Source: Flavobacterium laiguense (GTDB lineage Bacteria > Bacteroidota > Bacteroidia > Flavobacteriales > Flavobacteriaceae). Taken from it: DNA of 64,000 bases. The stretch's first letter is position 1. Each line of letters begins with the position of its first letter. This document shows, piece after piece, positions 33,497 through 41,879 of this stretch. Where the stretch lies: NCBI RefSeq assembly GCF_003097655.1, contig NZ_QCZH01000001.1:310001-374000 (forward strand), in the 5' to 3' direction. The notes under the pieces are model-generated. The model was given only the letters and a program-made list of their open reading frames with translations. It was not told where the DNA came from and did not search any database. A program made the position numbers and the translations under genes.

Positions 33497-36109
33497 TTAC
33501 AGTTTTTTTAGTGAAAGATAGGCTTCTAGATTTTTCTTGATTTGAACTATTTTATAGTTTTCATTAGAAATAACAATTCCAGGCTGATTTATTTTATATT
33601 TTAAGTTTTCCTCCAAAAGAGCCGCTACAAATTTTGCATAAGACTCTGTATGTATTCCATGAATCGAAATGAAACTTTCTTTTTCGGTGTAGGCATCACA
33701 AGTGTATTTTAACTTTTCAACATTTTCATTGGCGAAAAATAACGCTAATTTAGCCTCTATTGCTGCAGCACTTTTCTCGTCATTATCGGTAATTCTAAAA
33801 ATAACCTTCCAATTCTTCGAATCCGCTGTGCTAAAATTCATTTGTTCTAAAAGTGGAATTTGGGTTTTTAGAATTTCGATAGCATTCTTCCCTTCTTCCG
33901 TAGTGGCATAATTATCGGCTACATATTGTATTGCTTTTTTATATGCATCAAGACCATACAATTTCCCAATGGTATAAGCTTTCAGTAATTCGAATTTTGA
34001 AACTATAGGATCGCCAGAAAAGTCATCAATCAAACCATCGACTTGTTTTAATACTGATCCAAAATATTCCTCTTCATACAATCTATATAATTTTATATAC
34101 TCTCCTTCGGGTGTATCCTGTACCGTTTCATTATGTGAACCCGAATTACTTACGATATTCGCATAACGAGAGTTTGGATATTGAGTCGTTATTTCATTTT
34201 TCAACGCTTCAGCTTTGGCGCTGTTTGTGATTTGATAGATTTTATATAAATTATACTTTGTGGGAAGTATTAATTTTTCTTCGGGATTGTAGGCTAATAA
34301 TTGCTCCAGTTTTGTACTAGCCAAATTATATTCCTTGAATTTTTCTTTATATGTAACTCCAAGTTTATAATAGGTTAAATTCCTTTCTTTAACAATACTG
34401 TCCATTACCGTTTGCGATGTTGGAAGTTGTTTCATATAATACTCCACAGTATATTTTTCGTTTACCACAACTGGAGCGGTTTTGGTATCTGTTATAGTAT
34501 CGGTTTTTTTTTCTTCAGGATTAGTATTAGCCACAGCACCCGTCGTTGCCGATAATCTCCAATATCCGACTTGAGTTCTGTTTCCCCATCTTTTCTTAAA
34601 CTCTAACTTTCCGTAAGCAACCGTATTGGGATTGTAAAAATAGAAAGTGTTTATCTTTTCCTTTTCTGTTGAATTTGCATTATCCGGAGGTACAATTCCT
34701 GTATTTTTATTAGAAATAGCCCCATCCGGCATATTTGAAGCGCTGTTTATTGCAATGTTATCTTCTATCTTTTTTTGTTTGTCTTCCAAAAGTTTTTTAA
34801 GCTCGTCTTTGCTCTTTAATTTTTGAATATAATTTTCATAATAAACTATTTGTTCCGGCTCTTTTAATCCAACCACATAAATAATACTATCATTCCTTTT
34901 GGCAATAGCTTCGTCATGTATGACTTCATCAAGGTTTTTTCTGGTTTTTTGAATCTTTAGAAACTCTCTGGTTTTTACATCTAATAACGCCAAGGACAGG
35001 TCGTAATTTTTTGCAGCATTAATATAATCGGTATCTTTGAAATACATATTCCCTATATTTCTATAATTGGAAGCATTCAAATAAGTATCTGCAGATTTGG
35101 TTTCTAAGGAAGCATTATAAAAATCTAATGCCATTCTTTTGTCATTGTTATTCTCATAAAAGATCCCAATGCTATGATAAATCACATCCAAGTACGGTCT
35201 GTTTTCTCTGTCGTCCATAATCTTTTTAGATTTTTTGACAAATAAATCATAGTCCTCGTTTTTATAATTATTGAGTTTCGCTTTTTTGGCGTAGGCCTGA
35301 ATAACAAATTTCCGTTCGGCTTTTCTATTCATATCAATAACGGTTTGATAAAAATAAATGGCACTGTCCTTTTGCCCAGCTTCTTCATACAACTGTCCTA
35401 ATAAAAACGAATACCGTTGTCTTTCTTCATTACGTTTCGTCTTTTTATTGGCCAATTTTAATTTTACAACCGCACTGTCTTTTTCTTCAATATTCAAAAA
35501 TGCACTGGCAAGAATGGCATTCGCATCAGCAAATTCCTGATTACTTAAATCATTGTCTTCAATAAGTTTAGACGTATTACGTATCGCAGCTGCGTCATTC
35601 CCTAAACGAATATTTGTTTTTTCGCGCCAAATTCTAGCCTCATAATTGTTGCTGCTGTTGGGGTATTTGTATAGAATGTAATTGAAAGCATCTAGAGCAG
35701 GAATAAATCTTTGGTCATAATACCTGGCTTTTCCCAGTAACAGATAGGCTTCGTCTATTTGATAATTTTTTTCTCTTCCATCAATATTCATGGAATGTTT
35801 CTGAATGGCTTTGGTCGCTTTGGCTTCAGCAAGTTCAAAATCGGTATTTTTGGGTTTTCCATCAACTGGCATATCATCACTGACCTGCATTTTTTCAACA
35901 GGTAAGCGTTTCCAAAAATTTTCGGTAGTATTGTCATTAATTCCTTTAACTCCTTTATCTAATGCAATTTGTCCATTATATAAAATATTCAGTTTTGTAC
36001 TTAAAGCATGGGAATTTCTAGCCAAAAAAGTATCCTTCTTGGTAGAACAAGCTATCATGGCAGCTAAAAATAATAAAGCTAAAAAGTATTTAGATGTATT
36101 GCTATTCAA
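33497..36109 (-). CDS. sprE: SprE/PorW, type IX secretion and gliding lipoprotein
   Basis: An 870-aa lipoprotein. The lipobox AMIAC places Cys21 after the leader; the mature protein begins STKKDTFLARNSHALSTKLN followed by YNGQIALDKGV, as in SprE/PorW. Many TPR-like repeats (about 115-400, for example YLLLGKARYYDQRFIPALDAF) precede a Lys/Asn-rich linker and a C-terminal region rich in helices. In Flavobacterium, SprE is needed for T9SS and gliding and sits at the inner face of the outer membrane. It heads the operon with bactofilin and atp genes. Confidence 0.87.
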   Translation of the reverse strand: MNSNTSKYFLALLFLAAMIACSTKKDTFLARNSHALSTKLNILYNGQIALDKGVKGINDNTTENFWKRLPVEKMQVSDDMPVDGKPKNTDFELAEAKATKAIQKHSMNIDGREKNYQIDEAYLLLGKARYYDQRFIPALDAFNYILYKYPNSSNNYEARIWREKTNIRLGNDAAAIRNTSKLIEDNDLSNQEFADANAILASAFLNIEEKDSAVVKLKLANKKTKRNEERQRYSFLLGQLYEEAGQKDSAIYFYQTVIDMNRKAERKFVIQAYAKKAKLNNYKNEDYDLFVKKSKKIMDDRENRPYLDVIYHSIGIFYENNNDKRMALDFYNASLETKSADTYLNASNYRNIGNMYFKDTDYINAAKNYDLSLALLDVKTREFLKIQKTRKNLDEVIHDEAIAKRNDSIIYVVGLKEPEQIVYYENYIQKLKSKDELKKLLEDKQKKIEDNIAINSASNMPDGAISNKNTGIVPPDNANSTEKEKINTFYFYNPNTVAYGKLEFKKRWGNRTQVGYWRLSATTGAVANTNPEEKKTDTITDTKTAPVVVNEKYTVEYYMKQLPTSQTVMDSIVKERNLTYYKLGVTYKEKFKEYNLASTKLEQLLAYNPEEKLILPTKYNLYKIYQITNSAKAEALKNEITTQYPNSRYANIVSNSGSHNETVQDTPEGEYIKLYRLYEEEYFGSVLKQVDGLIDDFSGDPIVSKFELLKAYTIGKLYGLDAYKKAIQYVADNYATTEEGKNAIEILKTQIPLLEQMNFSTADSKNWKVIFRITDNDEKSAAAIEAKLALFFANENVEKLKYTCDAYTEKESFISIHGIHTESYAKFVAALLEENLKYKINQPGIVISNENYKIVQIKKNLEAYLSLKKL

Positions 36110-36196
36110 GGGTAAACGTTTAATTCATTAAACTTTTAAAAAAGTATTTTAGTATAATGACTGGTAAAAATACGTTTCTTTTTGAAATATATAAAT

Positions 36197-36892
36197 TTAA
36201 ACAGCAAAAAACAATTCCAATTCCTGCAATGTCTCTTTTGAAGTTGGCATGTCTTTGACCAATTCTCCTTTATTCAACGCAACAATCCTATCACAAACAT
36301 CAACAGTATGCTGTAAATCATGACTGGAAACGAGTACTGTAATATTTGGATTGTTGGCCAATTCTTTGATGATTTTTTTTAGTCTGTTTACCGTAGTGGG
36401 ATCTAAATTGGCAAAAGGTTCATCTAGAATAATCACCTCAGGATTCCCAATCAAAGTCGCAATGATTCCCACTTTCTTTTGGTTTCCTTTAGATAAATCA
36501 CGTAAGTATTTTTTATTTTTAAGGATTTCACCATTAAAAAATTCCTCGTGTTGAGCCAATAAAGCGTCAACATCGGCTTTGTTTTGTCCTCTTAAGTCCC
36601 CAATGAAATAAAAATATTCTTCGGGTGTTAAATATCCGATTAAGAAACTCTCGTCCAGAAAAGAAGCTGTGAAAGGTTTCCAACCCTCACTGGCATTAAC
36701 CTGAACCTTGTTGTTTATAATATTACCCGTTGTAGGCTGGATTAAATCCAATAACAAACTGAAAAAAGTTGTTTTGCCCGCACCATTGTTACCCACTAAT
36801 CCAAAACTTTGTCCTTTTGGAATTTCTAATGATTCTATATTCAATACGGTAGTATCGTTGTATTTTTTGGAAAGATTATTTACTTGTATCAT
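36197..36892 (-). CDS. ABC transporter ATP-binding protein
   Basis: A 231-aa ABC ATPase. Walker A GNNGAGKTT at about 34-42, signature LSKGNQKKVG, Walker B VIILDEPFANLD and switch SSHDLQHT. A short form with drug/export-type features (DRI/BcrA-like). It follows the DUF5687 membrane protein, so the two likely form one exporter; the cargo is unknown. Confidence 0.95.
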   Translation of the reverse strand: MIQVNNLSKKYNDTTVLNIESLEIPKGQSFGLVGNNGAGKTTFFSLLLDLIQPTTGNIINNKVQVNASEGWKPFTASFLDESFLIGYLTPEEYFYFIGDLRGQNKADVDALLAQHEEFFNGEILKNKKYLRDLSKGNQKKVGIIATLIGNPEVIILDEPFANLDPTTVNRLKKIIKELANNPNITVLVSSHDLQHTVDVCDRIVALNKGELVKDMPTSKETLQELELFFAV

Positions 36893-36897
36893 GGCAA

Positions 36898-36929
36898 TTT
36901 TAGATTTTAGAATTAAGATTTTAGATTTC
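36898..36929. repeat. Heptad-periodic tract between permease and ABC ATPase genes
   Basis: ATTTTAG ATTTTAG AATTAAG ATTTTAG ATTTC, period 7. It is followed directly by the 29-bp palindrome at 36932-36960. Confidence 0.7.
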
Positions 36930-36931
36930 GG

Positions 36932-36960
36932 TAGAGAGGTTGCATTGCAACGTCTCTACA
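36932..36960. repeat. 29-bp palindrome GTAGAGA...TCTCTAC
   Basis: 14-bp arms (GTAGAGAGGTTGCA and TGCAACGTCTCTAC) with one mismatch around a single T. From memory, GTAGAGACGTTGCA-type palindromes are dispersed in several bacterial genomes. It lies 3 bp from the permease stop codon. Confidence 0.75.
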
Positions 36961-36962
36961 AA

Positions 36963-38432
36963 TTATGATTTTTGTTTGTAGGCCGCAATGGTTGCATATT
37001 TTTCTGATTTGTATATTTTTTCAATGAATACAAAAGCCTTGTTTTTTAGGGCTAAACCTAAAATACCTACAACGGCAACAAGTGTTAGACCTAAATTTTC
37101 ATTCATTAAATAAGTACCCGACCAGTACAATCCCACTGGCAATATTAACTGCGGAATGGTAATGAGCATTGTTTTTACATTAAACGCTTTTTTGTCTCCA
37201 AAAGCACCTTTGCCAGAACTCAAATCAATTGGGGTTTTTGTAAAAGCTCCTCCTAATAATACTAATGAGGAATTGACTCCAATATTATAAATGGCTCCAA
37301 CAATTATCATTAGATAAACATGCCACCCAAAATATAAGTAAAACGAAGCAATGATGGTCGAAACTACTGTAGCAATAACCATCAGCCACCATTTTGAATT
37401 CAAATACCCTTTGTATGGAATGTTTTGTGTCATCATGAGTTGATAATAGGCGCTATCCCAACTCGGTACAAATTGTCCGAAAGTGATTAAAAATCCACCT
37501 GAAACAAAAATTCCTGCCAAAATATGCATCGTGGGAGTATCATAGGATTCGATTCCGCTTCCGAAAATCAGGAGACCATAAAACAAGAACATAACGCTTA
37601 ATCCAATTGTCGTTTTAGAACGTTTGTTTCTTTTGATTAATTTAATGTCATTTTTCAAAAACGTTCCCAGTGTTCCAAATTGGTTCAACCAAGTTAAATG
37701 CTCCGTTTTGGCAATGTCATTTTTAGAAGTTAATCCTGCATCTAGGTACAAATCGCCTTTTAGATAATTATACGTCCAAAAATACAATCCCGATAAAACT
37801 AAAACAGGAAGTACGAAAACCCATTTAGTATGGAATAATGATTCAAAAAATGGATAGGTGTAATTGGTAATATCAAAGAATTTGTAATATTGACATCCTG
37901 CCAAAATTAAAGTAATGGTAATGAAAATAGCCAATAAGTGGTCTTTGTTATTCAATAAAACATTCAAAAAATTATTGGCAAATACTATAGAAAAAAGAGC
38001 CATTCCCCAAAGCAAAACAGAGATAACATCATAACCTTCGTAGATCAAAACGGCACAAAAAGGAAGAAAGAAAAAAGCATGCACGACATTAAAAAAAGAC
38101 AACATGGTTTTTCCTAACGAAAAATGAACAATCGTTGACTTTTTGAAAGGCATCGTCAACAATGGTCGAATGTTCATTACTGGAATCGCTTGCAGCATAA
38201 GCCGAACAATCAAATCCATCAAAAAATAATACATCAAGAACTTGTTTATGGTTACTAATGGATCCAATTTCATTTCCCTAAGAATATAAAAAGCCCCTAC
38301 TCCTAGTGCTAAAAAAGCTACAGTAAAATAAAGGACTAGAAATCCCATTAAAATTTTCAAGGCCAAATTCGATGCGAAAGAAGCAGACCTCGTGAAAGAT
38401 TTCCACTCGAGATAAATAAATTTTGTAAACAT
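36963..38432 (-). CDS. DUF5687 membrane protein, probable ABC permease
   Basis: A 489-aa protein with about 11-12 hydrophobic helices. N-terminus FIYLEWKSFTRSASFASNLA and the middle NDIKLIKRNKRSKTT fit DUF5687. It precedes an ABC ATPase on the same strand with a 70-bp gap, so it is probably the membrane half of that transporter. The cargo cannot be read from the sequence. Confidence 0.87.
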   Translation of the reverse strand: MFTKFIYLEWKSFTRSASFASNLALKILMGFLVLYFTVAFLALGVGAFYILREMKLDPLVTINKFLMYYFLMDLIVRLMLQAIPVMNIRPLLTMPFKKSTIVHFSLGKTMLSFFNVVHAFFFLPFCAVLIYEGYDVISVLLWGMALFSIVFANNFLNVLLNNKDHLLAIFITITLILAGCQYYKFFDITNYTYPFFESLFHTKWVFVLPVLVLSGLYFWTYNYLKGDLYLDAGLTSKNDIAKTEHLTWLNQFGTLGTFLKNDIKLIKRNKRSKTTIGLSVMFLFYGLLIFGSGIESYDTPTMHILAGIFVSGGFLITFGQFVPSWDSAYYQLMMTQNIPYKGYLNSKWWLMVIATVVSTIIASFYLYFGWHVYLMIIVGAIYNIGVNSSLVLLGGAFTKTPIDLSSGKGAFGDKKAFNVKTMLITIPQLILPVGLYWSGTYLMNENLGLTLVAVVGILGLALKNKAFVFIEKIYKSEKYATIAAYKQKS

Positions 38433-38545
38433 GGTTATTTAATTTGGTTTGGTCAGTAAGTAGATCGATGTAAGAAAACGTTACAGAAATAAATCAAAAT
38501 CTAACTTGAATAGGTTCAAATTCTTTCATTCCTAAATAGTTTTAT

Positions 38546-38553
38546 TACTTTTG
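38546..38553 (+). promoter_or_regulatory. Candidate -7 box for the PaaE-like reductase gene
   Basis: TACTTTTG fits TAnnTTTG, 15 bp before the ATG at 38569. It overlaps a TTG at 38551 that could otherwise be read as a start codon, arguing against that longer start. No -33 box is evident. Confidence 0.45.
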
Positions 38554-38568
38554 CAAAAAAATATTCCT

Positions 38569-39621
38569 ATGCCATCCTTCCTAAAATTGATTGTAAAAGA
38601 AGTAAAACGTGAAACCAAAGATGCTGTTTCTATACTTTTTAATGTTCCCGAAGAATTAAAACCCAATTATACTTTTATTGCTGGTCAATATATTAATTTA
38701 CGCTTGACATTAGACAATACCGAAATTCGTCGTGCCTATTCTATTTGTTCTGCCCCTACAAGCGGGGAATTGCGAATTGCAGTGAAAGCCGTGAAAAATG
38801 GTGCTTTTTCTCAATTTGCCAATAGCAAATTAAAAGCTGGCGATGTCCTTGAAGTTGGAAAACCAGAAGGGAAATTCACTTTTGAACCCGATGCAGACCG
38901 TCAAAAAAATTACATTGCTTTTGTAGCAGGTAGCGGAATTACTCCAGTTCTATCAATCATAAAATCGGTTTTGAAAGGCGAACCAAAAAGTTCCTTTGTC
39001 CTGGTTTATGGAAACAAATCTCCAGAAGAAACCATTTTTCATCACGAATTACACGATTTACAATCACAATATGTGGGTCGTTTATTTGTGCATTACGTTT
39101 ACAGTCAAGCTAATGTTGAAAATACATTGTTTGGCCGAATTGACAAATCTGCCGTAAATTTTGTATTGAATAACAAACACTCAGCATTAGATTTTGAAAA
39201 ATTCTATCTGTGTGGTCCAGAAGAAATGATCAATACCGTTTCTGGCGTTTTGAAAGAAAAAAACGTAAGAGATTCGGCTATAAAATTCGAACTTTTCAAG
39301 GCTTCTTCACATGAAAACACCATTCAAGAAGCATTAGTTGGACATTCAAAAATCACCGTTATGGTGGATGATGAAGAAACGACTTTTGAAATGTCACAAA
39401 AACAAACTATTCTTGAAGCATCCTTAAAACAAGGAATTGATGCACCGTATTCTTGCCAAGGAGGTATTTGTAGCAGTTGTTTGGCTCGTGTAACTTCTGG
39501 AACAGCGCTAATGAAGAAAAACTCTATTCTTACCGATAGCGAAATTGAAGAAGGTTTAATCCTAACTTGTCAAGCACATCCAACTTCGGCTAGTTTACGA
39601 GTTGATTATGATGATGTTTAA
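38569..39621 (+). CDS. PaaE-like FAD/NAD(P)H oxidoreductase with 2Fe-2S domain
   Basis: A 350-aa three-domain reductase: FAD-binding barrel (1-100, RRAYSICSAP), NAD(P)-binding domain (about 105-230, VAGSGITPVLSIIKS and FYLCGPEEMI) and a plant-type ferredoxin domain (about 260-350) with cysteines in CQGGICSSC and ILTCQA. It passes electrons from NAD(P)H via FAD and the 2Fe-2S cluster to a partner oxygenase or desaturase. It resembles PaaE, but no paa genes are near, so the partner is unknown. The start at 38569 is supported by the -7 box position. Confidence 0.92.
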   Translation: MPSFLKLIVKEVKRETKDAVSILFNVPEELKPNYTFIAGQYINLRLTLDNTEIRRAYSICSAPTSGELRIAVKAVKNGAFSQFANSKLKAGDVLEVGKPEGKFTFEPDADRQKNYIAFVAGSGITPVLSIIKSVLKGEPKSSFVLVYGNKSPEETIFHHELHDLQSQYVGRLFVHYVYSQANVENTLFGRIDKSAVNFVLNNKHSALDFEKFYLCGPEEMINTVSGVLKEKNVRDSAIKFELFKASSHENTIQEALVGHSKITVMVDDEETTFEMSQKQTILEASLKQGIDAPYSCQGGICSSCLARVTSGTALMKKNSILTDSEIEEGLILTCQAHPTSASLRVDYDDV

Positions 39622-39660
39622 AAAGTAGTGTTCAGTTTTTTAGTATCAGTCGCAGTTTGT
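39621..39660. repeat. Heptad-like tract related to 7195-7230
   Basis: Contains GTTCAGT, TTTTAGTAT and CAGT in the same order as the tract after sufT. It begins immediately after the reductase stop. The rest of the gap to 39722 holds further repeated ATTGAAATTGAT words. Confidence 0.45.
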
Positions 39661-39721
39661 AAATTTAAAACGATGCTATTGCTATTGAAATTGATTTTTG
39701 AAATTGATATTACCATTGTAG

Positions 39722-40030
39722 ATGAAATCAACACGAGAAATTTTTAAAGGAAAAGAATATCTATTGAATGAACCCGAAGTGGCAAAACTATTGGAATACT
39801 GCGAGCAATTACAAGATGAAATCGTTGAGTTCAAATTTCAAAAAAATGATAATAAAGAGCTTGCCATGCTCGACATGCTCAAGGAAGTTATAAAAGGCTG
39901 CAACGCTATCGAAAAAGAACAAATGGAACACGACCGTTTTGGATATGAAGCACCCAATTATCAAGAAACTATTTCGAATCTAAAAAGATACATTTACGGC
40001 AGATGTAAAGATGAGAAGATTTATTTGTAG
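39722..40030 (+). CDS. Unknown small cytoplasmic protein (102 aa)
   Basis: No family recognised. It is charged and mainly helical (LLNEPEVAKLLEYCEQLQDE, LDMLKEVIKGCNAIEKEQME), with no signal or membrane segment; a Cys-containing end (YIYGRCKDEKIYL) stands out. Codon use resembles neighbours. It stands 100 bp after the reductase and faces the GT9 gene across a large inverted repeat. Confidence 0.75.
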   Translation: MKSTREIFKGKEYLLNEPEVAKLLEYCEQLQDEIVEFKFQKNDNKELAMLDMLKEVIKGCNAIEKEQMEHDRFGYEAPNYQETISNLKRYIYGRCKDEKIYL

Positions 40031-40032
40031 TT

Positions 40033-40129
40033 CGTCATTGCGAGGAACGAAGCAATCTCATATCGTATAGCTATTTCAATAATTTACAAAGCTTACTGTT
40101 AGTGTGATTGCTTCGTTCCTCGCAAAGAC
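40033..40129. repeat. Inverted pair of the CGTCATTGCGAGGAACGAAGCAATC repeat
   Basis: Perfect 20-bp arms at 40038-40057 (TTGCGAGGAACGAAGCAATC) and 40106-40125 around 48 nt. From memory this word is one of the most frequent dispersed repeats of Flavobacteriia. It fills the gap between two converging genes and may act as a transcription barrier. Confidence 0.85.
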
Positions 40130-41169
40130 TATAAAACAAGATTAATTATATCCTCAACAGCAATTGTTCGCATCGCATCTTCATACCCTTCCACTTTTTT
40201 ATTGCCGTAAACTGATGTTGGCAATTTTGGAAACAATTTTCTATCGGAAACCAAAGCATTTTTAAAAGGTTGATTGAAAGGAGAAAAACCGGCATACGGA
40301 TGTGTTGCGCCCCAAAGAGTGATTACTTTCACCCCTAACATGGCTGCAATATGGGCATTCCCTGAATCCATAGAAAGCATCACATCCAGATTACTGATGA
40401 GTTGCAACTCTTGTGGAAACTTGATTTTTCCGGCCATATTGATGACATTCTCTTTGTTTGAACTTAGTGTATTCAAAATCTCGATTTCCTTTTTTCCGCC
40501 ACCAAAAAGCAAAATGGTATTGTTTGGGTCCAATGCCAAAGTGTCTATCACTTCTTGCATTAAGTCCAGAGGATAGACCTTAGAATCGTATTGTGCAAAA
40601 GGGGCAATCCCAATTAATTTTTGTTGAGAATTGCCAATTAAATTGAGAATATCGGAATCTAAAATGGCTTTTTGAGGAAATTTTGGATTCGCTAAACTCA
40701 CAGGAAAACCAACTTGTTCAAACACTTTGATATGCCTCTCGAACATGGTAGTCAAAGGTTTGAAAATTTTATTTACGGAACGGGTCAGGGCTTTTTTCTC
40801 ATCTCGACCTTTATCAACCGAAGCTACTTTTTTTCCGTTTAAAGCAAAAAGTGTTCTTACGATTTTGGAACGCAAGACATTGTGCAAATCGGCGAAAGCG
40901 CCGATATCCAATGCTTTTAAATCTTGAAATAATCGGCATAGTCCCAGGAATCCTTTGTGTCTTTCTTTTTCATCGAAAGCCAAAAAAGAAAGATTGGGAA
41001 TACCCTCAAAAAAAGGTTTAAAAAAAGGCCTGGAAACTACCGTGATTTTTACTTCTGGATACTGATTTACAAAAGCACGTAAAACAGGAACCGTCATGGC
41101 GACATCTCCCATTGCGGATAGTCTCATGACGGCTATATGTTTGATTTTTGGGGACAAATTTGTTGCCAA
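40129..41169 (-). CDS. Family 9 glycosyltransferase (heptosyltransferase-like)
   Basis: A 346-aa GT9 (WaaF/RfaF type). N-terminal KHIAVMRLSAMGDVAMTVPV and C-terminal MSMDSGNAHIAAMLGVKVIT with LWGATHPYAGF are diagnostic of ADP-heptose:LPS transferases. It probably adds a core sugar to LPS on the inner-membrane cytoplasmic face; the exact sugar is unproven. It begins 3 bp after the DUF4254 gene, which commonly accompanies it. Confidence 0.92.
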   Translation of the reverse strand: MATNLSPKIKHIAVMRLSAMGDVAMTVPVLRAFVNQYPEVKITVVSRPFFKPFFEGIPNLSFLAFDEKERHKGFLGLCRLFQDLKALDIGAFADLHNVLRSKIVRTLFALNGKKVASVDKGRDEKKALTRSVNKIFKPLTTMFERHIKVFEQVGFPVSLANPKFPQKAILDSDILNLIGNSQQKLIGIAPFAQYDSKVYPLDLMQEVIDTLALDPNNTILLFGGGKKEIEILNTLSSNKENVINMAGKIKFPQELQLISNLDVMLSMDSGNAHIAAMLGVKVITLWGATHPYAGFSPFNQPFKNALVSDRKLFPKLPTSVYGNKKVEGYEDAMRTIAVEDIINLVL

Positions 41170-41172
41170 AAA

Positions 41173-41778
41173 TTATTTTTTATTTTGATACAAAACCGGA
41201 TTCAAATCATCATCGTTATACATTTTCATTTGCTTGTACACTTTCATGAATTTATCTCCATTTTCGATATCTGTCAATAAATCATCAATTGCCATTGACA
41301 AATCTGTTCTTTGTTCTAAAAGGATGTTCAATTTAGCTTGACATTTATCTCTATGGTCTTGCGAAGCTTCAGCACGAGTCGCTTCTTCATTCATGTGATA
41401 AATTTTTAGGGCCAGAATAGATAATCTGTCAAAAGCCCAAGCCGGACTTTCAGAATTGATTTTGGCATTGTCTTTTACAACAACATGGCTGTATTTTTGA
41501 AGAAAATAACCATCAATATATTCTACCATATCCGTACGTTCTTGATTGGAAGCATCGATTCTTCTTTTCAAAGTCAAAGCAGCAACAGGATCAATATTTG
41601 GATCACGAATGATGTCTTCAAAATGCCATTGCACGGTGTCAATCCAGTTTTTTAAATACAATAAATGCTCAAATTTATCTTTTGGGAAAGGATTGTTTAT
41701 GGGTTGGTCAACATTATCAAATTGATGATAATCTTTTATACTTTGTTCAAATACTGAATAAGCTAATTTTGAAAACAT
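41173..41778 (-). CDS. DUF4254 family protein
   Basis: A 201-aa DUF4254 protein, helical, with no signal peptide. Characteristic parts are NPFPKDKFEHLLYLKNWIDT, TVQWHFEDIIRDPNIDPVAA and AWAFDRLSILALKIYHM. It is coupled to the GT9 gene by a 3-bp gap, suggesting an auxiliary role in LPS core synthesis; the family has no proven activity. Confidence 0.9.
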   Translation of the reverse strand: MFSKLAYSVFEQSIKDYHQFDNVDQPINNPFPKDKFEHLLYLKNWIDTVQWHFEDIIRDPNIDPVAALTLKRRIDASNQERTDMVEYIDGYFLQKYSHVVVKDNAKINSESPAWAFDRLSILALKIYHMNEEATRAEASQDHRDKCQAKLNILLEQRTDLSMAIDDLLTDIENGDKFMKVYKQMKMYNDDDLNPVLYQNKK

Positions 41779-41847
41779 ATCTTTATGATTTTAGAAATAC
41801 AAAGATACTTTTTATACTTTTATAGTGTAAAGAAAACGGCAAAAATT

Positions 41848-41865
41848 ATCCCGACATTTCGGGAT
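41848..41865. repeat. Short palindrome ATCCCGA-CATT-TCGGGAT before upp
   Basis: 7-bp perfect arms with a 4-nt loop, 15 bp upstream of the upp ATG. It could fold in the upp leader or be a dispersed short palindrome. Confidence 0.55.
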
Positions 41866-41879
41866 CAAATAGAGACTTC

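Noticed and set aside
38551..38568. TTG start for the PaaE-like reductase
   Set aside because: The TTG is part of the -7 box TACTTTTG, so it should not be in the transcript; ATG at 38569 fits the family start.
40033..40129. tRNA or structured RNA gene between the converging genes
   Set aside because: The pairing is explained by the inverted dispersed repeat; no cloverleaf or anticodon arrangement is seen.
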